Source: CAVQGZ01 sp963714455 (GTDB taxonomy: Bacteria > Actinomycetota > Actinomycetes > Jiangellales > Jiangellaceae). From it: DNA of 64,000 bases. The notes below the pieces were generated by a model. That model did not search any database and was not told the origin of the DNA. It saw nothing but the letters and a program-made list of their open reading frames with translations. The stretch lies in NCBI GenBank assembly GCA_963714455.1, contig CAVQON010000020.1, forward strand, positions 62,001-126,000, written 5' to 3'. Position numbers and translations under genes: made by a program. How positions within the stretch are numbered: position 1 is the stretch's first letter; every line of letters begins with the position of its first letter. This document shows positions 52,339 through 60,507 of the stretch, one piece after another.

Positions 52339-53651
52339 GCCTGCTCGTCCTGGGGGTGTCGCACCACACGACTCCCATCGCACTGCTCGACGAGGTCGCG
52401 ATGGCCGCGACGACCGCCCGCGCCATGCTCACCGAGCTCGCCGACGACCCCCGGGTCGACGAGGTGTTGGTGCTCGCCACCTGCAACCGCCTCGAGGTCT
52501 ACGCCGCGGCATCCCAGTTCCACCCGGCCGTCGAGGCCATCACCGCGGCGATCGCCGAGCACAGCGGGGTCGACGAGACCCGACTGCGTCCGCACCTGTT
52601 CGTGCACCACGCCGACCGCGCCGCCGAGCACCTGTTCATGACCGCGTCCGGCCTGGACAGCATGGTGACCGGCGAGAGCCAGATTCGCTTCCAGGTCAAG
52701 AACGCCCTGCAGACCGCTCGTGAGGCCGGCACCGTCGGTCCGACGCTCAGCGACGTCGTCGAGGCCGCGCTGCGGGTGGGCAAGCGGGTGCAGACCGAGA
52801 CTCGGATCGACCAGGCGGGGCGCAGCCTGGCTGACGAGGGGTTCGTGGCTCTCGACGAGCTCGGTGTCGACGTCAGCGGGGCGACCGTGCTGGTGCTCGG
52901 CGCCGGGTCGATGGCCTCGGTCGCTGCCGTCGCCGCGAACCGCCGCGGCGCGGCGACGATCGTCGTGGTCAACCGCGACGTCGAGCGAGGCGCCCGGCTG
53001 GCCGAGGCAGTCGGCGGCATCTGCGCCGGCTGGGACGAGCTCGGGGGCTTTCTGACCAAGACGGACGTGCTGGTGGCCTGCACCGGCGCCGCCGGCACCC
53101 TGGTCGGTGCCGAGCACCTCGTGGACGCCCGACCTACCCCAGCTGCCCGCCTCGGCATCCTCGACCTGGCCATGCCGCACGACGTGGAGCCCGCGGTCGC
53201 CGAACGGCCCGATGTCGTGCTCGTCGACCTTGCTTACCTGGCCGACCGGCTCGGGCACGGGGACGTCGCGGTCAGCGACACCGTCGCGCGCGCCCGCGCG
53301 ATCGTCGCTGCCGAGGTCGACGAGTACGCCGCCGCCCGGCTCGCCACAGCAGTCGCCCCCACTGTCGTCGCGCTGCGCCAGCAGGCCAGCGACGTGGTGG
53401 CGGTCGAGCTCGACCGGCTTCGCGGCCGGTTGGGCGCCGACCTGGACGAGCGCCTGGACGACGAGGTGAGCGCAACGCTGCGCCGGGTCGTCGGCAAGCT
53501 GCTGCACACGCCCACGGTCCGCGTGAAGGCGGCAGCCGCCGGCGGTGGCACCACCGACTACGAGGCGGCGCTGCGCCACTTGTTCGCGCTCGACCCCGGC
53601 GCGGTGTCGGCGGTCTCGCAGTCCGACCGTGACGACGCGGTGCGCCCATGA
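52335..53651 (+). CDS. hemA: Glutamyl-tRNA reductase
   Basis: HemA reduces Glu-tRNA(Glu) to glutamate-1-semialdehyde, the committed step of heme synthesis. GVSHHTTPIALLDEVA opens the catalytic domain and LATCNRLEVY carries the catalytic Cys near residue 50. The NADPH motif GAGSMASVAA is near 190. The conserved GExQILGQVK segment reads GESQIRFQVK, an unusual change of two residues. Length is 438 residues. It overlaps rex and hemC by 4 bases each. Confidence 0.95.
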   Translation: MSLLVLGVSHHTTPIALLDEVAMAATTARAMLTELADDPRVDEVLVLATCNRLEVYAAASQFHPAVEAITAAIAEHSGVDETRLRPHLFVHHADRAAEHLFMTASGLDSMVTGESQIRFQVKNALQTAREAGTVGPTLSDVVEAALRVGKRVQTETRIDQAGRSLADEGFVALDELGVDVSGATVLVLGAGSMASVAAVAANRRGAATIVVVNRDVERGARLAEAVGGICAGWDELGGFLTKTDVLVACTGAAGTLVGAEHLVDARPTPAARLGILDLAMPHDVEPAVAERPDVVLVDLAYLADRLGHGDVAVSDTVARARAIVAAEVDEYAAARLATAVAPTVVALRQQASDVVAVELDRLRGRLGADLDERLDDEVSATLRRVVGKLLHTPTVRVKAAAAGGGTTDYEAALRHLFALDPGAVSAVSQSDRDDAVRP

Positions 53652-54604
53652 CCGCCCCCCTGCGTCTGGGCACGCGCCGCAGCCCGCTGGCGATGGCCCA
53701 GAGCGCCCAGGTGGCCGAGGCCCTGCGTCGGGCGAGCGGGCGGGACGTGGAGCTGGTCGAGATCGTCACCCGCGGGGACGTCGACCGTGCCCCGCTCGCG
53801 ACCATCGGTGGCACCGGGGTGTTCGTGAGCGCGCTGCGTGACGCCCTGCTCGCCGGCACGGTCGACATCGCGGTGCACTCGCTGAAAGACCTGCCCACCA
53901 TGCCCGCCGAGGGCCTGGTGACGGCTGCCGTGCCGGCGCGCGACGACCCACGCGACGCGGTCGTCGGCGCCGAGCTCGAGTCGCTGCCGGCCGGGTCGCG
54001 CATCGGCACCGGCTCGCCGCGGCGCGCCGCCGCCTTGCGCGCCCTCGATCGCGGGCTGCGTCCCGTCGCGGTGCGCGGCAACGTCGACACCCGCCTGGCG
54101 ATGGTCGCCGACGGCGAGCTGGACGCCGTCGTGCTCGCGATGGCCGGGCTGGCCCGCCTCGGCCGCACGACCGTGGCCGCCCATCCTGTTGACCCCTCCC
54201 TGATGCTGCCCGCACCGGGGCAGGGAGCCCTGGCCGTGGAGACCCGGGTCGACACGGCAGACGCGCTCGTGGACCCGCTGGCCGCGCTCGACGACCCGGC
54301 CAGCCACGCCGCCGTACGCGCCGAGCGGGCCGCTCTGGCCCGGCTCGAGGCCGGCTGCAGCGCCCCGGTCGGTGCCCTGGCCAGCGTCCACGGCCACGAC
54401 CTGGCCCTGCGCGTCCGAGTCTGGTCACCCGACGGGTCGCACGACCTGGCGGTGCGCGAGATCGGCTCGGTGTCGTCCCCGGACGACCTGGGACGTGCCC
54501 TCGCCGACGACCTGCTGGCCCTCGGGGCCGGCGACCTGATGCACGACCCTTCATCCGACCCACCGCCCGACCGCGCCCAGCAACTCAAGGAGACAGCGCT
54601 GTGA
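53648..54604 (+). CDS. hemC: Hydroxymethylbilane synthase (porphobilinogen deaminase)
   Basis: HemC polymerises four porphobilinogens. The N-terminal RLGTRRSPLAMAQSAQVAEAL, HSLKDLPTMP, RIGTGSPRRAA and LPAPGQGALAVE are all present. The dipyrromethane cofactor Cys is in LEAGCSAPVGA near residue 238. Length is 318 residues. GTG/ATG-type start 53648 overlaps hemA by 4 bases and the stop overlaps hemD by 4. Confidence 0.96.
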   Translation: MTAPLRLGTRRSPLAMAQSAQVAEALRRASGRDVELVEIVTRGDVDRAPLATIGGTGVFVSALRDALLAGTVDIAVHSLKDLPTMPAEGLVTAAVPARDDPRDAVVGAELESLPAGSRIGTGSPRRAAALRALDRGLRPVAVRGNVDTRLAMVADGELDAVVLAMAGLARLGRTTVAAHPVDPSLMLPAPGQGALAVETRVDTADALVDPLAALDDPASHAAVRAERAALARLEAGCSAPVGALASVHGHDLALRVRVWSPDGSHDLAVREIGSVSSPDDLGRALADDLLALGAGDLMHDPSSDPPPDRAQQLKETAL

Positions 54605-56142
54605 CCAAGCGTTTTGCCACCGAGCCCGGAACCGTCGTCTTCATCGGCGCCGGGCCCGGCGACCCCGGTCTGCTGACCACCGCGGCGCTGCGTGCGTTGC
54701 GCGAGTCCGACGTGATCGTGCTGCAACGCCCGGGCATCGTGCCCGATGACGTGCTTCCGCCCGGCGTGCCGGTGCTGGAGGAGCACGGGCCGACGGCTGC
54801 GAAGGCCGTCATCGAGGCCGCGAAGTCAGGCAAGCAGGTCGGCCGAGTCCTCGTCGGCGACCCGCTTGTCGACTCCTACGGTGCCGAGGAGGCCGCCGCC
54901 TGCCAGCGGGCCGGCGTCGGTTTCGAGATCGTGCCCGGTGTGCCACTGGCCACTGCCGTGCCCGCGTACGCCGGCATCGCCGTGGGACGTGGCGACTCCC
55001 CGGTCAGCGTGTCGGTCGACGGCACGCACGTGTTGCACGGGGCGCGGGCCGAGGTTGCCGCGGCGGCGAAGTCGCTGCTGGCTGACGGCGCTGACCCCGA
55101 CACGCCGGTGCGGGTGATCGCGAACGGGACGACCCCGGCACAGACCACCACAGGCAGCACCCTGGGCGCGCTCGCCCAGGCCAGCGACGGCGACGACCTG
55201 CTGGTGGTCGTGGTCACCTCGCCCAGCACCGAGGCACAGGCGCCCCTGGGGTGGTTCGAGACCCGGCCGCTGTTCGGGTGGCGAGTGCTGGTGCCCCGGA
55301 CGAAGGATCAGGCCGGCCCGCTGGTCGAGCGGCTGGCCCGGCACGGCGCACTCGCCGACGAGGTGCCCACCATCTCGGTGGAGCCGCCACGCAACCCGAA
55401 CCAGATCGAGCGCGCGCTTCGCGGGCTGGTCGAGGGCCGCTACGCGTGGATCGTCTTCACGTCGGTCAACGCCCTGAAGGCCGTGCGCACCCGGCTGGAG
55501 GCCTACGGCCTGGACGCGCGCGCCATGTCGGGTGTCAAGGTCGCGGCCGTCGGCGACAAGACCGCTGACGCGCTGCGCGCCTGGGGCATCACCCCCGAGC
55601 TGCTGCCCAGCGGCGAGCAGTCCTCGCGCGGGCTGCTGGCCGACTGGCCGCCTTACGACGAGGAGTGCGACCCGATGAACCGGGTCTTCCTCCCGCGCGC
55701 CGACATCGCCACGGAGACGCTGGCCGCCGGGCTGGCCGATCTCGGGTGGCTGGCCGAGGACGTCACGGCCTACCGCACCGTGCGCGCCGCGCCCCCGCCC
55801 GCGCCGATCCGCGAGGCCATCAAGGCAGGCGCGTTCGACGCGGTGCTGTTCACCTCCTCCTCGACGGTGCGCAACCTCGTCGGCATCGCCGGCAAGCCGC
55901 ACCCGACCACCGTCGTGGCCTGCATAGGTCCGGCGACGGCCAAGACCGTCGAAGAGCACGGCATGCGCGTGGACGTGCTGGCCCCGTCTCCGTCGGTCGA
56001 GGTGCTGGCCGATGCGCTCGCCGACTTCGCCGAGCAGCGCCGCGCCGAGCTGACCGCCGCGGGGGAGCCTGCCACCCGGCCCTCGCAGCGCCGCCGAGGC
56101 GGAGCGCGCCGTGCCGCCTCGTCGCGCCGTCGGGCGACGTGA
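54601..56142 (+). CDS. hemD: Uroporphyrinogen-III synthase fused to a SUMT-like methyltransferase domain
   Basis: A 513-residue fusion typical of actinobacteria. The N-terminal half resembles uroporphyrinogen-III C-methyltransferase (FIGAGPGDPGLLTTAALRAL at about 14-33), but its second loop reads VLVGDPLVDSYG rather than the usual GGDPFxFGRG, so methylation may be impaired. The C-terminal half (from about 220) is HemD: WRVLVPRTKDQAGPL, WIVFTSVNAL, VAAVGDKTADAL and LFTSSSTVRNLVG. The final 30 residues are Arg-rich. GTG 54601 overlaps hemC. Confidence 0.92.
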   Translation: MTKRFATEPGTVVFIGAGPGDPGLLTTAALRALRESDVIVLQRPGIVPDDVLPPGVPVLEEHGPTAAKAVIEAAKSGKQVGRVLVGDPLVDSYGAEEAAACQRAGVGFEIVPGVPLATAVPAYAGIAVGRGDSPVSVSVDGTHVLHGARAEVAAAAKSLLADGADPDTPVRVIANGTTPAQTTTGSTLGALAQASDGDDLLVVVVTSPSTEAQAPLGWFETRPLFGWRVLVPRTKDQAGPLVERLARHGALADEVPTISVEPPRNPNQIERALRGLVEGRYAWIVFTSVNALKAVRTRLEAYGLDARAMSGVKVAAVGDKTADALRAWGITPELLPSGEQSSRGLLADWPPYDEECDPMNRVFLPRADIATETLAAGLADLGWLAEDVTAYRTVRAAPPPAPIREAIKAGAFDAVLFTSSSTVRNLVGIAGKPHPTTVVACIGPATAKTVEEHGMRVDVLAPSPSVEVLADALADFAEQRRAELTAAGEPATRPSQRRRGGARRAASSRRRAT

Positions 56143-57197
56143 CGCGCTTTCCCACGCAGCGTCCCCGCCGGTGGCGCACCTCGGCGGCGCACCGCCGGCT
56201 CGTCGGCGAGACGTCGCTGGCGCCGGCGAACCTCGTGCTGCCACTGTTCGTCGGGGAGGGGACGGGCACGCCCGCGCCCATCGCGTCCATGCCCGGCGTG
56301 CTGCGGCACAGCCGCGACTCCCTGCGCGCCGAGGTCGTGCGCGCTGCCGCGGCCGGGCTCGGTGGGGTGATGCTCTTCGGTGTCCCGGCCACCAAGGACC
56401 CCGACGGAAGCGGTGCCTGGAACCCCGAAGGCATCCTCAACCTCGCCTTGCGTGATGTCGTCACCGAGGTCGGCGACGACATCGTGGTCATGGCCGACCT
56501 CTGCCTGGACGAGTTCACCGACCACGGGCACTGCGGCGTGATCGGCTCCGACGGTGCCGGTCGAGTGGTCGTCGACAACGACGCCACCCTGCTGGCCTAC
56601 GCCCGCATGGCCCAGGCCCAGGCCGACGCCGGGGCACACGTCGTCGGCACCAGCGGCATGATGGACGGCCAGGTGGGCGCCGTGCGCGCGGCCCTGGACG
56701 CCGACGGCCGCGGCGACGTGGCTGTGCTCGCCTACGCCGCGAAGTACGCCTCGGCCTTCTACGGGCCGTTCCGCGACGCCGTCGACTCCAGCCTCGGTGC
56801 CGACGCCGCCGTCCCGGGTGACCGGGCCACCTACCAGCAAGACCCGGCCAACCTGCGCGAGTCGCTGCGCGAGGTACGCCTCGACGTGGCCGAGGGCGCT
56901 GACGCCGTCATGGTCAAGCCCGCCGGCAGCTACCTCGACGTGCTGGCGGCGGTGCGCGCCGCCGTCGACGTGCCGGTGGCCGCCTACCAGGTGTCGGGCG
57001 AGATGGCGATGGTCGAGGCGGCGGCGCAGCGCGGCTGGATCGACCGCGACCGGGCCGTGCTCGAGACGTTGGTCTGCATCCGTCGCGCGGGGGCCGACAT
57101 CGTGCTCACCTACTGGGCGCACGACGCCGTGCGCCTGCTCGACGCAGCGATCCCTGGGCGGCTGAACCCAGCAGAAGCAGGGAGAATGGTCCCGTGA
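56139..57197 (+). CDS. hemB: Delta-aminolevulinic acid dehydratase (porphobilinogen synthase)
   Basis: HemB condenses two 5-aminolevulinates to porphobilinogen. NLVLPLFVGEG and SMPGVLRHS open the barrel. MADLCLDEFTDHGHCG is the metal-binding region of the magnesium-type enzyme. Schiff-base lysines are in AYAAKYASAFYGPFRDA (near 205) and MVKPAGSYLDV (near 260). QVSGEMAM and LTYWAHDA complete it. Length is 352 residues. GTG 56139 overlaps hemD, and the stop overlaps hemL. Confidence 0.96.
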   Translation: MTRFPTQRPRRWRTSAAHRRLVGETSLAPANLVLPLFVGEGTGTPAPIASMPGVLRHSRDSLRAEVVRAAAAGLGGVMLFGVPATKDPDGSGAWNPEGILNLALRDVVTEVGDDIVVMADLCLDEFTDHGHCGVIGSDGAGRVVVDNDATLLAYARMAQAQADAGAHVVGTSGMMDGQVGAVRAALDADGRGDVAVLAYAAKYASAFYGPFRDAVDSSLGADAAVPGDRATYQQDPANLRESLREVRLDVAEGADAVMVKPAGSYLDVLAAVRAAVDVPVAAYQVSGEMAMVEAAAQRGWIDRDRAVLETLVCIRRAGADIVLTYWAHDAVRLLDAAIPGRLNPAEAGRMVP

Positions 57198-58519
57198 GCA
57201 CCCCCGTGACCACTGCCGCTGCGGCAGCCACGTCAGGGGAGTGGATGGACCGCGCCCGCCGGGTCACGCCCGGCGGCGTGAGCTCGCCGGTACGGGCGTT
57301 CCGGTCGGTCGGCGGGCAGCCGCGCGTGATGGTGCGGGGTGAGGGCCCGTACGTGGTCGACGCGGACGGGCGTCGCTACGTCGACCTGATCTGCTCGTGG
57401 GGCCCGCTGCTGCTCGGGCACGCCCATCCCGAGGTCGTCGCCGCGGTGGCCGCCACCGCCGCGTCCGGCACGTCGTTCGGCGCCCCGTCCCCACCGGAGA
57501 TCGAGCTGGCCGAAGAGATCGTGGCGCGCGTCGAGCACGTCGAGCAGGTGCGGCTGGTGTCCAGCGGCACCGAGGCCACCATGAGTGCCGTGCGACTGGC
57601 CCGCGGGTTCACCGGCCGCAGCCTTGTGGTCAAGTTCGCCGGGCACTACCACGGGCACGTCGACGCGCTGCTGGCTGCCGCCGGATCAGGGGTCGCCACC
57701 CTCGGGCTCCCCGACTCCCCGGGTGTGCCGGCCGCGGTCACCGCCGACACCGTCGTCCTTCCCTACAACGACATCGACGCGTTGCGCGCCGTCTTCGCCG
57801 AGCGCGGTGAGCAGGTCGCGGTCGTGCTGGCCGAGGCCGCCGCGGGCAACATGGGCGTCGTCGCGCCGGCCCCCGGCTTCAACGAGGCGCTGCGTGAGCT
57901 GACACAGCGCCACGGGGCCCTGCTGGTGCTCGACGAGGTGATGACCGGATTCCGCGTCTCGCGGTCGGGCTGGTACGGGCTGGACGGCGTGCCGGCCGAC
58001 CTGGTCACGTTCGGCAAGGTGATGGGCGGTGGCTTCCCGGCCGCGGCGTTCGGTGGCCGGGCCGACGTGATGGCCCACCTCGCCCCGGACGGCCCGGTCT
58101 ACCAGGCAGGGACGCTGTCGGGTAACCCGGTGGCCGCGACGGCCGGCCTCACCACGCTTCGGCTTGCCGACCATGCCGTCTACGCGCACGTCGACCGCGC
58201 CGCCGACCTGCTCGTCGCCGAGGTCGGTGCCGCGCTGAGCACCGCCGGCGTGCCGCACGTCGTCCAACGCGCCGGCTCGATGTTCAGCGTCTTCTTCACC
58301 GACGCCGCCGCGGTGCCCGACTACGCCACTGCCCGCACGCAGAACACGGCGGCGTTCGCGGCGTTCTTCCACGCCATGCTCGACGCCGGCGTCTCGCTGC
58401 CGCCGAGCGCCTTCGAGTCGTGGTTCCTCTCCGCCGCGCACGACGACGCCGCCCTCGCCCAGGTCGTCGACGCACTCCCGAACGCGGCGGGCGCCGCAGC
58501 GAAGGCAGGTCAGGCATGA
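57194..58519 (+). CDS. hemL: Glutamate-1-semialdehyde 2,1-aminomutase
   Basis: HemL converts glutamate-1-semialdehyde to 5-aminolevulinate using PMP/PLP. RRVTPGGVSSPVRAF is the typical N-terminus. VSSGTEATMSAVRLAR binds phosphate; LDEVMTGFRVS carries the PLP Asp and LVTFGKVMGGGFPAAAFGG the catalytic Lys near residue 275. Length is 441 residues. GTG 57194 overlaps hemB and the stop overlaps the phosphatase gene. Confidence 0.96.
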   Translation: MSTPVTTAAAAATSGEWMDRARRVTPGGVSSPVRAFRSVGGQPRVMVRGEGPYVVDADGRRYVDLICSWGPLLLGHAHPEVVAAVAATAASGTSFGAPSPPEIELAEEIVARVEHVEQVRLVSSGTEATMSAVRLARGFTGRSLVVKFAGHYHGHVDALLAAAGSGVATLGLPDSPGVPAAVTADTVVLPYNDIDALRAVFAERGEQVAVVLAEAAAGNMGVVAPAPGFNEALRELTQRHGALLVLDEVMTGFRVSRSGWYGLDGVPADLVTFGKVMGGGFPAAAFGGRADVMAHLAPDGPVYQAGTLSGNPVAATAGLTTLRLADHAVYAHVDRAADLLVAEVGAALSTAGVPHVVQRAGSMFSVFFTDAAAVPDYATARTQNTAAFAAFFHAMLDAGVSLPPSAFESWFLSAAHDDAALAQVVDALPNAAGAAAKAGQA

Positions 58520-59160
58520 CGGCGACAGTCCACGTGGTGCGCCACGGGGAGGTGCACAACCCCGAGGGCGTGCTCTACGGCCGCCTGCCCGACTACCACC
58601 TGTCCGAGCTCGGCCGAGCGATGGCCGAGCGCATCGCGACCACCATGGCCGACCGAGACGTCACCCACCTCGTCTCGTCCCCTCTCGAGCGGGCGCAGGA
58701 GACCATGGCCCCGACCGCGGCGGTGCTGAACCTCGAGCCCGTCATCGACCACCGCGTCATCGAGGCCGCCAACCAGTTCGAGGGCCAGCGGTTCGGCGTC
58801 GGCGACGGTGCCCTGCGGGTGCCGTCGGCCTGGTGGCTGCTACGCAACCCGTTCCGGCCCTCGTGGGGGGAGTCCTACGACGTGATCGCCGCGCGCATGC
58901 TCGCCGCGATCGAGGACGCCGCGCTGGCCGCCGACGGGCACGAGGCTGTCGTGGTCTCCCACCAGCTGCCGATCTGGACGGCCCGTGGTGCCGCGGAGGG
59001 CCGACGCCTGTGGCACGACCCACGCAACCGGGAGTGCGGGCTGGCCTCGGTCACCAGCTTCACCGTCACCGACGGCGCGTTCGTGGACGTCAGCTACCAC
59101 GAGCCGGCCGCCGACCTCGTGCCACCCAAGCCCAAGCGTCGGTTCCAGCGAGGCGCCTGA
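58516..59160 (+). CDS. Histidine phosphatase (phosphoglycerate mutase-like) family protein
   Basis: A 214-residue branch-1 histidine phosphatase: the catalytic His is in VVRHGEVHNP (RHG, residues 9-11), SSPLERAQET supplies the second Arg, and VVSHQLPIW the second His near 142. It matches mycobacterial Rv0525 in position between hemL and resA. Substrate unknown. ATG 58516 overlaps hemL by 4 bases. Confidence 0.88.
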   Translation: MTATVHVVRHGEVHNPEGVLYGRLPDYHLSELGRAMAERIATTMADRDVTHLVSSPLERAQETMAPTAAVLNLEPVIDHRVIEAANQFEGQRFGVGDGALRVPSAWWLLRNPFRPSWGESYDVIAARMLAAIEDAALAADGHEAVVVSHQLPIWTARGAAEGRRLWHDPRNRECGLASVTSFTVTDGAFVDVSYHEPAADLVPPKPKRRFQRGA

Positions 59161-59161
59161 G

Positions 59162-59740
59162 GTGAGAAGAGTCGTAGTCGGCGCGATGCTGTCGGCGGTT
59201 GCTGCCCTGGCTCTCGCTGGGTGCGGCGGTGACGGGCGCGTCGAGCCCGCGGCCGAGGCGGGCTTCGTGCAGGGCGGCGGCGTCGTCACCGTGATCGACC
59301 CAGCCGAGCGCGAGCCGGCGCCGGAGTTCAGCGGGCCCACCCTGGACGGCGACACGTTCAGCCTGGCCGGGCAGACCGGCAACGTCGTCGTGCTCAACGT
59401 CTGGGGCTCGTGGTGCGCGCCGTGCCGCGGCGAGGCCCCGGGCTTCGCGGCGGTCGCGAACGAGACAGCCGCCGACGGCGTCGTGTTCGTCGGCGTCAAC
59501 ACCCGGGACACCGAGACGGCCGCCCTGGCCTTCGAGGACGAGTTCGACGTGCCGTACCCCAGCGTCGTCGACTCCGACGGGCGTCGCCTTCTCGCCTTTC
59601 GCGACACTCTGCCGCCCGCAGCGATCCCCAGCACGCTGGTCGTCGACCGGGACGGCAACATGGCGGCCCGAGTGATCGGTCCGATCAGCGAGACGTCCCT
59701 GCGCGACCTCGTCACCGAGGTGGCCGAGGAACCGATGTGA
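59162..59740 (+). CDS. resA: TlpA/ResA-like thiol-disulfide oxidoreductase, lipoprotein
   Basis: A 192-residue extracytoplasmic thioredoxin. The signal peptide ends in lipobox LALAGCGG (Cys near residue 20). The active site WCAPC is near residue 85 within NVWGSWCAPCRGEAPG, and the cis-Pro loop is AIPSTLVVD. In cytochrome c maturation system II, ResA keeps the apocytochrome CxxCH cysteines reduced, with electrons from CcdA. GTG 59162 is 1 base after the phosphatase stop; the stop overlaps ccdA by 4 bases. Confidence 0.9.
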   Translation: MRRVVVGAMLSAVAALALAGCGGDGRVEPAAEAGFVQGGGVVTVIDPAEREPAPEFSGPTLDGDTFSLAGQTGNVVVLNVWGSWCAPCRGEAPGFAAVANETAADGVVFVGVNTRDTETAALAFEDEFDVPYPSVVDSDGRRLLAFRDTLPPAAIPSTLVVDRDGNMAARVIGPISETSLRDLVTEVAEEPM

Positions 59741-60507
59741 ACGGCGCCGCCGAGACCGTGCTGACCGGGTCGCTGCTGCTGGCCCTGCCCCTGGCCGCCC
59801 TGGCCGGTCTTGTGTCGTTCGCCAGCCCCTGCGTCCTGCCGCTGGTGCCGGCCTACCTCTCCTACGTGAGCGGGCTGCCCGTGGCGCCGGTGGACCAGCC
59901 CGGCTCCACGATGGTGCGAACCCGCCAGACCAGCCGCGTGCTGCTCGGCACCCTGCTGTTCGTCGCCGGCTTCACCGCGGTGTTCGTCAGCTACGGGGCA
60001 CTGTTCGGCGGGCTCGGCAGCCTGCTGGTGGAGTACCAGCAGCCGGTCACCCGGGTGCTCGGGGCGCTCACGATCGTGGTCGGGCTCGCGTTCGGTGGAT
60101 GGCTGCCGGGCCTCGACCGCGACCGCCGCCTCATGGACCGCTTCCCGTCCGTCGGGCTCGCCGCCGCCCCGGCGCTCGGCGTGCTCTTCGCCATCGGGTG
60201 GACGCCGTGCATCGGCCCCACGCTGGCCGCCGTCCAGGTGCTCGCCTTCGACCAGGGCACCGCCGCTCGTGGGGCGCTGCTGTCGGTCGCCTACTGCGTC
60301 GGCCTCGGGGTGCCGTTCGTGCTGTTCGCGCTGGCCTACGGACGGGCCAGCGGCATGTCGGCGTGGCTGCGCCGGCACATGCACACCATCCAGACCGTCG
60401 GTGCGGTGGTGCTGATCGCCCTCGGGCTCGCGCTGCTCACCGGGCTGTGGAGCGAGGCGATGGCCGGGCTGCAGGGCTGGGTCAGCGGCTTCGAGGTGCT
60501 GCTGTGA
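59737..60507 (+). CDS. ccdA: Cytochrome c biogenesis protein CcdA
   Basis: CcdA passes reducing power from cytoplasmic thioredoxin across the membrane to ResA. The 256-residue protein has six hydrophobic helices. The two redox cysteines are in FASPCVLPLVPAYLSY (helix 1, near residue 29) and IGWTPCIGPTLAAV (helix 4, near residue 155). GTG 59737 overlaps resA and the stop overlaps resB by 4 bases. Confidence 0.93.
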   Translation: MNGAAETVLTGSLLLALPLAALAGLVSFASPCVLPLVPAYLSYVSGLPVAPVDQPGSTMVRTRQTSRVLLGTLLFVAGFTAVFVSYGALFGGLGSLLVEYQQPVTRVLGALTIVVGLAFGGWLPGLDRDRRLMDRFPSVGLAAAPALGVLFAIGWTPCIGPTLAAVQVLAFDQGTAARGALLSVAYCVGLGVPFVLFALAYGRASGMSAWLRRHMHTIQTVGAVVLIALGLALLTGLWSEAMAGLQGWVSGFEVLL

